A DNA stretch of 64,000 nt. Source: Vibrio algarum. GTDB taxonomy: Bacteria; Pseudomonadota; Gammaproteobacteria; Enterobacterales; Vibrionaceae. The position numbers and the translations under genes are program-made. The stretch lies in NCBI RefSeq assembly GCF_028204155.1, contig NZ_JAQLOI010000003.1, positions 434,001 to 498,000 on the forward strand. The letters run 5' to 3'. This document shows positions 36,196 through 45,778 of the stretch, piece after piece (position 1 is the stretch's first letter; every line of letters begins with the position of its first letter). A model generated the notes under the pieces. It ran no database searches and had not been told where the DNA came from. It saw nothing but the letters and a program-made list of their open reading frames with translations.

Positions 36196-38609
36196 TTAAT
36201 AACTATTACTTAAATCATACACACGTAACGTTTTTTGCATACTTTCTAGATCATCACCGATGTAACGAATAGTTTGGGGCTTATTGGGTAATAAAGTAAA
36301 GCTTGAGTCACTGAAACGTCCTCCTTTATCGTGCTCCAAATGAACAAATAATGCAGGTTTATTACTTGTCAGGGTAATAATGTCGTTTTCTATAGCAACT
36401 TCAATATTGGCTTTTTGTACTGCTACCCTTTTCAGCTCTGGAACTGGGAACCATGTATTTTGTAACGATGCTTTTCCATGAACCAACTCAGCATAGAAAA
36501 AACCTTCTTTGCGACGACTTAACCATTCACTTTTATGTAAAGACCAGACAACATCATTCCCGTCAGCTTCGATCTTATGCTCCCACTCCCAACATCCAAG
36601 TTCATTCCCTTCCCAGCTTACCCATATAACCTTACCAAAAACGCACTCCGTATTTCGGCTATTATTACTCAGCTTTATAGTCAATTCATTTTCAGTTTCA
36701 ACGAAAGGGATATAAAGAGGAGAAAAAAGCGTTGTGCATGATAATGCAACTGCTTCCATCGACCACTATATTCTATACTAGACCATGAGCTTACTGGCCA
36801 ATTATCATTAAGCTGCCAATACAGCATACCTCTACATATTGGACTTTGTGATCGCCAAAACTCACAACCTGTTTTAATAGCGATAGCTTGTTGGACTTGG
36901 CTCATATATAACATTTGTTTAAAGCTTGACGGGAAGCGGAAGTAACGAGTCAACATCTCTGTGATTTTACTGTTGCCTGTACTATTTTTTTGATGGCTTT
37001 CAAAGGTAGGCGAAGTAACGTTCCAATCGTTCTCAGGAACAAAACTTTTTATTTCAGATAAAGACGGCCAAGACTGATAACCAAATTCTGAACAAAAACG
37101 TGGTTGTATTTCCAGATAAGCGCTAAATGGCGCTCCGGAATGCCATACATCCCAAAAATGCATATCACCTCGACTATCATCATGCCAAGCGTCACCGTAA
37201 TCTAAATCACCATTACAAGGTGAACTTGCCCAGAAACGTCTACTTGGATCTTCAGATGCGATGACTTCTTCAAGTTTTCTATTGAGACGATCATAGTTCA
37301 CTGTATATTTAGTTTTGTCTGCACGAGATTCTGGATACCATCCAATCGCACCAATCACTTCATTATCACCACACCATAAAACGATAGAACAATGATCTCG
37401 TAACCGTCTAATTTGATCTCGTATTTCAGGAACAACATCCGCAATAAACTCGTCTGTAGATGGGTACAAGGAGCATGCAAACATCATATCCTGCCATACC
37501 ATCAAGCCATATTCGTCGCACAACTCGTAAAACATATCTGACTCATATTGACCCCCACCCCATACACGAACCATGTTCATATTTGCGTCTATTGCACTTT
37601 GCAACAAATAGCGGTAACGAGCTTCCGTCTCATTACTCGGCATAGCATCCATTGGGATCCAGTTAGCTCCTTTTGAAGTAATAGGGAAATCGTTCACGAC
37701 AAATACCATAGATGATCCGACCTCATCTTCTTTCGTATTTAATACGAGTTTACGCAATCCAATATTTTTGTTGATAACCTGCGTATCTAATTCTACTTCT
37801 AGTCGATAAAGTGATTGTTCTCCATACCCCGCAGGCCACCACAAGAGAGGTTTAGATATGTGAAAGTTAGCAACTGTTTTACCGGAACCACTTGTAGAAA
37901 CCAATTGAGACTGAGAACCAAAGCTCACTTTTAAAAGAGACCCTGGATAGGCCCCGTGGAGAATAGTCACTATAACCTCTACACTGCCATCTTCATGCCA
38001 CTGCTGTTCCGTTGAAACACGTTCGAGACAAACAACGTCAACTGTATTGAGTTTGATTGGATCATAGATCCCCGACACCATTAAACAGATACCCCAATCC
38101 CAGCCAGAGTGGCATTGTGGTTTACGCAACAAATTCATATGAGGGATTTGATTATTATTCCCCATTGAAGAAGGTATTGGAAATGGCAGTCGTTCAGCTC
38201 GTGCCTCAGCTTCGATATCCGACCGAAAAAAACTGACAGTAATTTTATTGATGCCAACATGAAGGAAAGGTTTTATATCTAACTTATGGTAACGGAACAT
38301 ATTATTACATTCTATCGCTAAGACATCATTTATTCGAACTTTAGCCACTGTATCAACACGGCTCAAAACCATTTCCAGCGCCTTGGCCTCTAGATGCACT
38401 TCCGTTATTTCGAAAACGCGATTTACACACCAATCTGACTCCCCGACCCACTGTACATTTTTCTCATTAATCCCTATATATGGATCGGCAATTTGATTTG
38501 CTTGAATTAGAGCGGTGTGGTTATCTCCAGGTATTGTCATTGGAACTGAAATATACGGGTGCTGTGGTGATGTTAAAGTCCACTCTCCATTAAGATCTAT
38601 AGAGGCCAT
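36196..38609 (-). pseudogene. GH2 beta-mannosidase, broken by one missing T/A
   Basis: Hydrolyses terminal beta-mannosides. Frame one (642 codons from ATG 38609, GGAG before it) has the sugar-binding domain, 'CHSGWDWG', the (beta/alpha)8 domain with acid/base Glu417 ('WCGDNEVIGA') and nucleophile Glu508 ('RFCSEFGYQSW'). It leaves the true frame at the T6 run 36723-36728; adding one base gives '..HYHAQRFFSPLYIPFVETEN..' and continues to 36196, 804 residues in all, normal for this type. No signal peptide, so cytoplasmic. As written the C-terminal beta domain (about 160 residues) is lost. Both catalytic residues remain. Confidence 0.88.
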
Positions 38610-39390
38610 GTGCTATTCTCCTATCAAATTCAATAACGACTTATCAATTTTCCGTGATACTAAGGAGCAACGGCCATACTACGCTGTGAACTAAAGCTAG
38701 TTTTACATCCAATAAATAATCTCTCGATAAAAACTCAGATACAACCCACGTTGAACTTTCCACGTATGAAACTTCTATGAAACTTCCATCACACATAAAT
38801 TAATCCAGCAAGTAAATTTGAATAGAGCCTATTGTCCAAATAGCACAAGTTATGCAGAATTAAGTAATTCGGCATGTTTCTTATCCCTATTAGAGAATAA
38901 GGTAAGAAATATTGAAATAAATCCATTTGCGCGGTAAAAGTGTCACAACTAACTTAAGAATAAACATCGTTGTTATATATTAATTCATTACTTATACTGT
39001 ATATTATGAGTTACTTTTAGATCAGAGATAATAGAAAATTAGCGCACATATATTCATAACTTCCTTGTTAATTAACTATTTTGTAATGGCTGAAAGCTTT
39101 GAAATAAAAAATAGAAAAATCTTATTCTGAGAAAACCATTGTACTCTCAACGATAAAATGGCCTCCTTACACAGGAGAGAACCTACCTCAACATGGATTT
39201 TTTATAGTTAATATCATCTGCATTTTAATCGCCATGAACATCCACAAACCAACACTACAATTTACCTAAATATTATCAATTTGAATCGTGCTTTTGAACG
39301 TTTTCAGTAATCAGCTCAAAGACATTACAATATAAAAAATGGTTGGGTTGTTAACGAAACACTTGATTTGATATACATACACATGACTAA
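38610..39390. other. 780-bp AT-rich intergenic region
   Basis: No open frame or known element is recognisable on either strand. It must contain the beta-mannosidase promoter next to 38610. The base composition is clearly more AT-rich than the surroundings, which may mean old, decayed sequence. No LacI-type TAACGTTAC core is present here. Confidence 0.5.
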
Positions 39391-39693
39391 CTAGTTTCGG
39401 CAGTAAGCCAATAACACTTTTTTTACGTTAAGCAATACATCTTCTATTGGAATATGTATCGTTCTACGTCCAGTGAAGCGATCAAATTTGGCAATCTTTA
39501 TGTCAGATACAATCAAAATAATATCTGCTTGAGCAATATCACGCGATGAGAGTTGATTCTCAATACCCATTGCACCTTGAGTCTCTACTTTTATTGTTAC
39601 ACCAAGTTTGGGTGCTTCTTTTATAAGTGCATCCGCAGCCATATAAGTATGTGCAATTCCTGTCGGGCATGCTGTTATTGCAACGACTCTCAT
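39391..39693 (-). CDS. Stand-alone PTS fructose-family EIIB protein
   Basis: A 100-residue phosphocarrier domain. The phosphorylated cysteine is Cys9 in 'ITACPTGIAHTYMAA', the fructose-family EIIB signature, followed by 'KVETQGAMGIEN'. The ATG at 39693 has GGAGAG before it; a longer frame to 39795 has no support. No EIIA or EIIC gene is near, so it either works with subunits encoded elsewhere or is a leftover of a larger PTS locus. A LacI-type operator at 40000-40010 is about 310 bp upstream. Confidence 0.8.
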   Translation of the reverse strand: MRVVAITACPTGIAHTYMAADALIKEAPKLGVTIKVETQGAMGIENQLSSRDIAQADIILIVSDIKIAKFDRFTGRRTIHIPIEDVLLNVKKVLLAYCRN

Positions 39694-40042
39694 CTTTACT
39701 CTCCATTCATTGCTTATCATGAGGAATGGTTCATCTGTGTTATAAGCAAAGCTCTTAAGGTGTAGAACACACCTTTGTTTTCTGTCAACCCGCATAAGAA
39801 AATCTCTTATACTCTGGCATAAAATCTAGATAGAAAAACCGAACACTACCGATATTGGTGCTCAAATAAAAGCTAAAAACAGTGATTAAATACCAGCCCA
39901 ATTAGAACGTTTTAATTCTGACTAGGGGATATCGATACTGATCATTTATTTAAAAATGCAAAGCAACGTTTAATAAAGATCTTGTCAATGAAATTTAACC
40001 TAACGTTACCTAGAATTAACTAATAGTAAAATAAACCTACTG
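39694..40042. promoter_or_regulatory. Intergenic region with an isolated LacI-type site
   Basis: Upstream region of the EIIB gene. It contains CCTAACGTTACCTAG (core 40002-40007), the same palindrome as the operators of the mannan island, and a weaker AACGTT at 39965. No gene is visible. Confidence 0.5.
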
Positions 40043-40885
40043 CTACAAACATTCCCATGGCTGCAACAAGTTTTTTCTCCATATAGACATAGGATGACCA
40101 ACTTGCTTACGGAAGAACAAATACGCCAATATAACACCGATAACACCTCGCAAGGACTGTACTATATTCCCAGACACGACTCCTGAAATATTGAAGCCCA
40201 AGATTAAAAAAATCACAGCAATAAACCATGCTAATGCTACCCATCTTGCGTGATAAATAGTCATAATCTTCACCTTCATCGGCTTAATTAACGGGATACT
40301 CATAACACCGCACGCAAAATAATTAATGCAAATAGTAGCAAAAGACTGCTCTATTGGTGAACCATCCAATAATTTATGAGAAAGATTAGTTATTGCCATA
40401 TCAGAAAGGCTGTACCCAACGCTTGCACCAAAGACTAGTAGTAGCGGCTTAGTATTAATGGATCCAGATAGAGTAGAAAAGTACCAAGCAATAGTCAAAA
40501 TAATCCCAATGGTTATCCACTGAATTGCGGAAAAACCAGCCTGATAAAACATGACCGAAATAATGGCTAATACTGGAATTTTAAGGGCCAATAAAGGTGA
40601 AACGATAGATGCATCACTATATCTAATAGCCATTATAAGCAAGTACTGCGCAACTAAATACGGAAAATTTATTAATAAAAGATCCCATATCAGATTTAAG
40701 GTCATTAATTGCCAGTACCCAAACACTACAGTAGGAACTATAGCCAATAGGCCAATTCCTACGTGAATCGCAACAAGTAATTTTACGCCATCGATACTAT
40801 GCTTCTGCTGGCAGTTCTGAGTTAATATATAGTTAAGTGATTGAAACAACGCCCCTAGAAAACTAGCGAATATGCCTAAGAGCAT
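40043..40885 (-). CDS. DMT-superfamily (EamA-type) membrane transporter
   Basis: About 280 residues with ten hydrophobic segments in two similar halves ('LLGIFASFLGALFQSLNYIL' and 'PLLLVFGASVGYSLSDMAIT'), typical of drug/metabolite transporters. The first start at 40930 would overlap the GntR gene by 35 bp; ATG 40885 gives a direct entry into helix 1. Substrate unknown. Same direction and almost contiguous with the GntR gene, so they may be co-transcribed. Confidence 0.75.
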   Translation of the reverse strand: MLLGIFASFLGALFQSLNYILTQNCQQKHSIDGVKLLVAIHVGIGLLAIVPTVVFGYWQLMTLNLIWDLLLINFPYLVAQYLLIMAIRYSDASIVSPLLALKIPVLAIISVMFYQAGFSAIQWITIGIILTIAWYFSTLSGSINTKPLLLVFGASVGYSLSDMAITNLSHKLLDGSPIEQSFATICINYFACGVMSIPLIKPMKVKIMTIYHARWVALAWFIAVIFLILGFNISGVVSGNIVQSLRGVIGVILAYLFFRKQVGHPMSIWRKNLLQPWECL

Positions 40886-40895
40886 TTTAAATATC

Positions 40896-41555
40896 TCATG
40901 ATAAGTTAGTAGAACTCCAATAAGCACCATGTTCAGGAAGAATATGGCAAGTCAATTGATACCGAGCATCACTGATTTTAGCATCTTGTAGTGATCGAAC
41001 GATTGATACATGTTGTTCATAAGATCGTTGAAGGTGTTCATCATTACCACCAAGATGGTTTCTTGCTGTAGCCATCCTTGCCGAAATAAGCGAATAAGAC
41101 TCTTGAAAGTAGCGATTACCACACAGTGAAATCATTGTTTGATGGAACTGATTGTCTAGATTAAGGTATTCCAGAGTACTAGAATTATGCAAACAAACTT
41201 CCATTTTATCTAAGATAAAACAAAGCTCTTGGATCAGTTGCTTAGGATTCTTTTCCCACGCTAACTTTAAGCCTTCTGACTCTATAAAATAACGAAACTC
41301 TAGAAGTTCATTAAAATCACTCGCGGAAACACTAAATACAAACGTGCCACTTTTAGGCCTTATTTGAACTAAGCCTTCACTCTGCAATTTTTTCAATGCA
41401 TCTCTGATTGGAGATTTAGTCGCGTTAAGCTTGTTAGCCAGTACCGTCTCTGAAATTTTCATACCCATTGGTAAAGTACCAACAATAATCATTTCTCGGA
41501 TCCGTCGATAAATTACATCTTTTAGAAGATCTTGTTTCATCAGCTCACTCACCAT
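40896..41555 (-). CDS. GntR-family regulator, FCD subfamily
   Basis: A 219-residue regulator: winged HTH at residues 10-75 ('ISETVLANKLNATKSPIRDA' is the recognition part) and a C-terminal all-helical FCD ligand domain ('FHQTMISLCGNRYF', with conserved His residues that bind metal in this family). Located next to the TRAP operon and divergent set of sugar-acid genes, it is the obvious candidate regulator. An internal ATG five codons later is possible. A hairpin-like inverted repeat lies between it and dctM. Confidence 0.87.
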   Translation of the reverse strand: MVSELMKQDLLKDVIYRRIREMIIVGTLPMGMKISETVLANKLNATKSPIRDALKKLQSEGLVQIRPKSGTFVFSVSASDFNELLEFRYFIESEGLKLAWEKNPKQLIQELCFILDKMEVCLHNSSTLEYLNLDNQFHQTMISLCGNRYFQESYSLISARMATARNHLGGNDEHLQRSYEQHVSIVRSLQDAKISDARYQLTCHILPEHGAYWSSTNLS

Positions 41556-41620
41556 CTCACTTGCTAATTTGTATTATTATATATTAACAAGCAAGTCTAA
41601 AATGTCAACATTTCAAAGGT

Positions 41621-41643
41621 AAGGAGTGATAAAACCACTCCTT
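41621..41643 (-). terminator. Terminator hairpin of the TRAP operon
   Basis: AAGGAGTG pairs with CACTCCTT over a seven-base loop, 20 bp beyond the dctM stop codon. The tail on the minus strand is only moderately U-rich. Confidence 0.55.
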
Positions 41644-41662
41644 AAAATATAAATATTATATT

Positions 41663-42967
41663 TTACAATATGATAGATGGCAAAAATAGTGATAGATGAG
41701 GAATAAATGTCACCATAACAAGCATTACTAACATGGCAAATAGGAACGGTATAATTGCTTTTACCAACTCCTCTAAGGTGACATTTGCAACTCCAGTTGC
41801 CACAAAGAGATTCGCGCCAAGAGGTGGAGTACAGAAACCAATAGCCAAGTTAACCGTCATAATAACGCCAAAGTGAATTGGGTCTACACCCATTAGTTGA
41901 ACAATCGGTAAAAGGATTGGTGTCAAAATAATAATGGATGCGATGGTTTCCATAAACATACCGACAATTAAGAGCATGATATTAATTAACAACAGTACAA
42001 TTAGTGGATTCTCAGATACCGAAGTAATGGCATTTGCAACCTCGACTGGTACTCTCTCCAACGTGAGTAACCTTCCAAAAGATGAAGCCATTACTACCAT
42101 TACAAGTACGGTGGCTGACGTTAACCCTGATTTTAGAAACACACTACCTAAATCACTTACTTTTAAGTCACTATAGATATAAAGACTAACTAATAATGCA
42201 TATACAACTGCGACACCTGCCGCTTCTGTAGGTGTAAAAATACCACCATATATACCACCTAGTATAATCACGGGTACGATTAGCGCCCAGATCGAGTGAT
42301 CTCGCCACCCTTTCTTAACACTAGCAGATGAAATTGCCTGTTCCATATTGTTTGACGCGCGACTTGCTGGGAATAGATTTTTATTCACATTCATTTTCGC
42401 AACAAACATAAATCCAAGACCAAATAACAATCCAGGAATCACCCCTGCTAGAAATAGTTTCCCAATAGATTGGTTTGCCGTAACCCCATAAATAATAAGA
42501 GGTATTGAAGGTGGAATCATTACCCCTGTAATACCCGCTGCAGCAGTGATCGCTGCGGAAAATGGTCGTTTATACCCTACACGCTCCATTTCAGGAATCA
42601 TGTTCGAACCGATAGCCGCAACCGTCGCTGGTGACGAACCGGAGATAGCAGCAAAAAACATGCTTGCAAGCACATTTACATAGGCTAGTCCTGCTTTGTA
42701 GTGCCCCACCAGGCTGTATGCTGCTCCAACTATTCGCGAAGAAAGACCACCTCGCTGCATAATTTCTCCAGCAAGAACAAATAAAGGGATAGCAACTAAA
42801 GGAAAGGAATTCCCTCCCATAACCGCACTTTTTGCTAGCAAAGCTATATTTGGAGTTTTCGGCAAATACTCCAATACAACTAATGAAGATACACCAAGAC
42901 AAATTGCAACAGGTGCACCAAGCAAAACTAATAGTAAAAAGACACCAAATAAAGTGAACGTGACCAT
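41663..42967 (-). CDS. dctM: TRAP transporter large permease (DctM type)
   Basis: A 434-residue membrane protein with about 12 hydrophobic segments. 'GAPVAICLGVSSLVVLEYLP' at the N-terminus and 'GVIMTVNLAIGFCTPPLGAN' near the end are DctM signatures. Its ATG overlaps the stop of the small subunit (TAATG), and GGAGG stands before it, so translation is coupled. The substrate is presumably an organic or sugar acid, given the adjacent catabolic genes. Confidence 0.93.
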   Translation of the reverse strand: MVTFTLFGVFLLLVLLGAPVAICLGVSSLVVLEYLPKTPNIALLAKSAVMGGNSFPLVAIPLFVLAGEIMQRGGLSSRIVGAAYSLVGHYKAGLAYVNVLASMFFAAISGSSPATVAAIGSNMIPEMERVGYKRPFSAAITAAAGITGVMIPPSIPLIIYGVTANQSIGKLFLAGVIPGLLFGLGFMFVAKMNVNKNLFPASRASNNMEQAISSASVKKGWRDHSIWALIVPVIILGGIYGGIFTPTEAAGVAVVYALLVSLYIYSDLKVSDLGSVFLKSGLTSATVLVMVVMASSFGRLLTLERVPVEVANAITSVSENPLIVLLLINIMLLIVGMFMETIASIIILTPILLPIVQLMGVDPIHFGVIMTVNLAIGFCTPPLGANLFVATGVANVTLEELVKAIIPFLFAMLVMLVMVTFIPHLSLFLPSIIL

Positions 42968-43506
42968 TATTTTCCTCCTTGATGCGACAATTTAGTATCG
43001 GCATCGGGCTTTTTCATTAACGACAATACATCCTGATATAGATTCTGAATTAGGCGAATTGCACTAAGTAAAGCCCCAACAGGAAGAGAAGCATATAGCC
43101 ATTGCATACTTATGCGTGTTTCTGAGAGAGGCCAATAAAGAACAACTGAGCTCTGGCGGGCAATAATTGGGCTACTTATTTGTTCCCATCCATATATAAA
43201 CAATTTGACCATGCACCACAAAACCACAAGATTCACAATCACGTTAACAATATCTAATAGTTTCTTGGGAAACAGATTTATCAGCGCTGTTACAGAAATA
43301 TGTTTACGAGTTTTAAACCCGTAGCTCACCCCAACCCAAATAAACCAGATAAAGCACCACCGAACGAACTCCTCACTCCAGGATAATGAATTACTAAAAA
43401 TGTAACGCATGATCACCTGCAAGAATATCCAAAAAACAATATTACCCAGCAAAAAATTTATTAGCCAAGCTTCAGTGTTTTCGTCAATTAATTTCAACCA
43501 TTTCAT
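42967..43506 (-). CDS. dctQ: TRAP transporter small permease (DctQ type)
   Basis: A 179-residue protein with four hydrophobic helices; 'SWSEEFVRWCFIWFIWVGVS' is the conserved central DctQ motif. Located between binding protein and large permease genes, overlapping the latter by one base. A strong hairpin precedes it in the mRNA. Confidence 0.9.
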   Translation of the reverse strand: MKWLKLIDENTEAWLINFLLGNIVFWIFLQVIMRYIFSNSLSWSEEFVRWCFIWFIWVGVSYGFKTRKHISVTALINLFPKKLLDIVNVIVNLVVLWCMVKLFIYGWEQISSPIIARQSSVVLYWPLSETRISMQWLYASLPVGALLSAIRLIQNLYQDVLSLMKKPDADTKLSHQGGK

Positions 43507-43518
43507 TTAAAATCCCTC

Positions 43519-43551
43519 TGACTTGACCACATCTCTAAGCTGGTCAAGTCA
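43519..43551 (-). promoter_or_regulatory. Intra-operon stem-loop between dctP and dctQ
   Basis: Perfect 11-bp inverted repeat TGACTTGACCA / TGGTCAAGTCA with an 11-nt loop and no U tract. It lies in the gap after the binding protein gene and probably stabilises the upstream mRNA or partially terminates it, so that binding protein is made in excess over the membrane subunits. Confidence 0.65.
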
Positions 43552-43566
43552 TGCCTCCTATGGCTT

Positions 43567-44544
43567 TTACTTGTTTAGTGCTTTAATCAATTCTGGTTCG
43601 ACTAACTTAGTGTATTTTTCGCGAATTGGAGCAGTCACTTTTTGGAATTCTGCCACTTCTTCGGTAGACAACGTTGTTACCGTAACTCCTGCTGCTTTAA
43701 TTGCCGCTAGCTGTTCTTTTTCTTCACTTGCAATCACCTCTTGCTGGTAATCTATTGCGCGTACAAGAGCAGAATCAATTATTGCTTTATCTGAACTGGA
43801 AAGTCCTTCGTAGAAATCTGGATTCGCCAGCACCATATGAGTTGAATAAACATGACCAGATAAGGTTACACAGTTTTGTACTTCATAGAAACGAGACGAA
43901 TAAATATGGCCAAGTGGATTTTCTTGTGCATCTACAACACCTTGTTGAAGTGCAGAATAGACCTCATTAAAAGACATTGGTGTTGGATTAGCACCCATCG
44001 CCTTAAATGCATCCATATGCGCTTCTACTTGCATAGTTCTAATTTTTACACCTTTTAGGTCCGAAGGCTTTTTAATAGGGCATTTATTACTAGTTATATT
44101 TCGGATACCATTTTCCATCCAGCCTAGGCCTTTAATTCCAAAGTTACTCACTTTATCAAGTAATATTTGACCGAATTCACCGTTAAGAGCATCAAGCGCC
44201 GCATGTCGGCTAGCAAATGTATATGGGAGACCAGGAACAGAAAATGCCGGATCCCAACCAGCCATAACTTCAACCACAGGTGCAGTCATATCAACAATGC
44301 CTGATTGAACTGCTTCAGTTAACTCCCTATCACCTCCGACCTGACCATTTGGGAAAATATCAACCGTAATCTCTGCCCCTGAATCTTTTTCAACAAGTTC
44401 CTTAAATTTCACCCAAGCTTTATGCATGTGGTAAGTGTCTGCCGCGCCATGACCCACACGGATGTGTGTCTCAGCTAAAGCCTGTGTACTAATTACGCCC
44501 GAAACTGCGATAGAAAGAGCAAGGCATAGGGTACTTTTTTTCAT
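43567..44544 (-). CDS. dctP: TRAP transporter substrate-binding protein (DctP type)
   Basis: A 325-residue periplasmic protein with signal peptide ('CLALSIAVSGVISTQALA'). 'GLGWMENGIRNITSNK' and 'GVKIRTMQVEAHMDAFKAMG' contain the conserved arginine that holds the substrate carboxylate, 'GVVDAQENPL' is also typical. The ATG at 44544 has AAGGA; the longer frame to 44565 is not needed. Transcribed divergently from the dehydrogenase gene at 44758. Confidence 0.92.
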   Translation of the reverse strand: MKKSTLCLALSIAVSGVISTQALAETHIRVGHGAADTYHMHKAWVKFKELVEKDSGAEITVDIFPNGQVGGDRELTEAVQSGIVDMTAPVVEVMAGWDPAFSVPGLPYTFASRHAALDALNGEFGQILLDKVSNFGIKGLGWMENGIRNITSNKCPIKKPSDLKGVKIRTMQVEAHMDAFKAMGANPTPMSFNEVYSALQQGVVDAQENPLGHIYSSRFYEVQNCVTLSGHVYSTHMVLANPDFYEGLSSSDKAIIDSALVRAIDYQQEVIASEEKEQLAAIKAAGVTVTTLSTEEVAEFQKVTAPIREKYTKLVEPELIKALNK

Positions 44545-44730
44545 TTTTACATTCCTTTTTGACATTTCAGTTTTCCATTACATTCTCGCCTGATAGTTTA
44601 CTCAATTTAAGTGATCGTGGTCATATTTTCCATTTTTAGGTAATTTGGCACATTAAAATAGCGATATAAGTCACAAATATGCATACTTTTGATTGCGGGC
44701 ATTCAATTTACAAATTTAAATACAGAAAAA

Positions 44731-44742
44731 CTAACATGTTAG
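44731..44742. promoter_or_regulatory. Candidate GntR operator in the divergent TRAP/catabolic promoter
   Basis: CTAACATGTTAG, a perfect 12-bp palindrome just before the ribosome-binding site of the dehydrogenase gene. Single short palindromes of this sort are usual for FCD-type GntR proteins. No second copy was found, so the assignment rests on position. Confidence 0.4.
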
Positions 44743-44757
44743 ATTTAAGGAAAGACC

Positions 44758-45717
44758 ATGAAGAAAATAGTAGTTATTGAACCTGGCTATCTCGATTACG
44801 CAGAGGAAGCAGAGGTACTTAACCTTTTTGATCCTCAGTTTACTGTTCTACCAATTGGAACACCCAAAACTGAAATATTGAATGTGGTGAAAGACGCGGA
44901 TGCCATTATGGTAAGAGAGGCCATTGTAGACGCAGAGATAATTGATGCAGCATCAAAATGTAAGGTTGTCGTAAGGTACGGTGTTGGTGTTGACAACATC
45001 GATCTTAACCATGCTAAAAGCAAAGGTATTTATGTAGCGAATGTCCCCGACTATGGTTCAGAAGATGTTGCCGAACATGCAATATCACTACTGGTCGCTG
45101 CTACTCGACGTGTAGTGACTAGAGACCGAGACGTTCACAACGGCAAATGGGGAATTGGTCAAGCTGAACCCATCCCTCGAATGGGAGGCAAAGTGCTCGG
45201 TGTGGTTGGTTTTGGTCGCATTGCTAGATGCTTTGCAGAAAAGGCTTCTGGATTAGGGTTTCGTTCTACTCTTGTATTTGACCCAGCACTGACTTTGGAA
45301 CAGGCCGAAGAAGCGGGAGTGACGAAAGTTGATCTAGATACACTAGTACAAGAAGCAGACTTCATCTCTCTACATGCACCTTTGAACGAACATACCCGCC
45401 ATATGATCAATGCAAACCTAATCGGTAAAATGAAGCCGATGGCAGTACTCGTAAATACGAGCCGAGGTGGTCTTGTCGATGAACTGGCTTTGTTTGACGC
45501 TCTAAAAGAAAATCGAATCCACGCAGCAGGTATCGACGTCTTTGAAACTGAACCTGTTCCTCTTGAAAACCCTCTACTTACATTAAATAACGCAATCTGC
45601 ACCGATCATACCGCTTGGTTTACCGAAGAATCTGTAGTTGAACTTCAACACAAAGGTGCAAAGGAAGTACTTCGTGTTTTTGAGGGCTCTGAACCAACCA
45701 GTTGGGTTAACCCATAG
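44758..45717 (+). CDS. D-2-hydroxyacid dehydrogenase (SerA/CtBP-like)
   Basis: A 319-residue NAD-dependent dehydrogenase. Nucleotide loop 'VLGVVGFGRIARCFAEKA', catalytic Arg in 'LVNTSRGGLVDE', Glu in 'AGIDVFETEPVP' and His in 'CTDHTAWFTEES' are present, so the active site is complete. Without the C-terminal ACT domain of some SerA forms it is more likely a sugar-acid or hydroxyacid dehydrogenase serving this pathway than serine synthesis. AAGGAAAG precedes the ATG. First gene of a five-gene run that ends with KDPG aldolase and the propeller protein. Confidence 0.87.
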   Translation: MKKIVVIEPGYLDYAEEAEVLNLFDPQFTVLPIGTPKTEILNVVKDADAIMVREAIVDAEIIDAASKCKVVVRYGVGVDNIDLNHAKSKGIYVANVPDYGSEDVAEHAISLLVAATRRVVTRDRDVHNGKWGIGQAEPIPRMGGKVLGVVGFGRIARCFAEKASGLGFRSTLVFDPALTLEQAEEAGVTKVDLDTLVQEADFISLHAPLNEHTRHMINANLIGKMKPMAVLVNTSRGGLVDELALFDALKENRIHAAGIDVFETEPVPLENPLLTLNNAICTDHTAWFTEESVVELQHKGAKEVLRVFEGSEPTSWVNP

Positions 45718-45778
45718 TTATATCACTTACTTATTAGAACAATTGAATAATCAATTTATTAAACAAAGGAAAAAAGTC

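Noticed and set aside
41559..41596. Inverted repeat ACTTGCT / AGCAAGT upstream of the GntR gene
   Set aside because: Only seven bp with a 24-bp spacer; no second copy near the TRAP promoter, so no regulatory claim.
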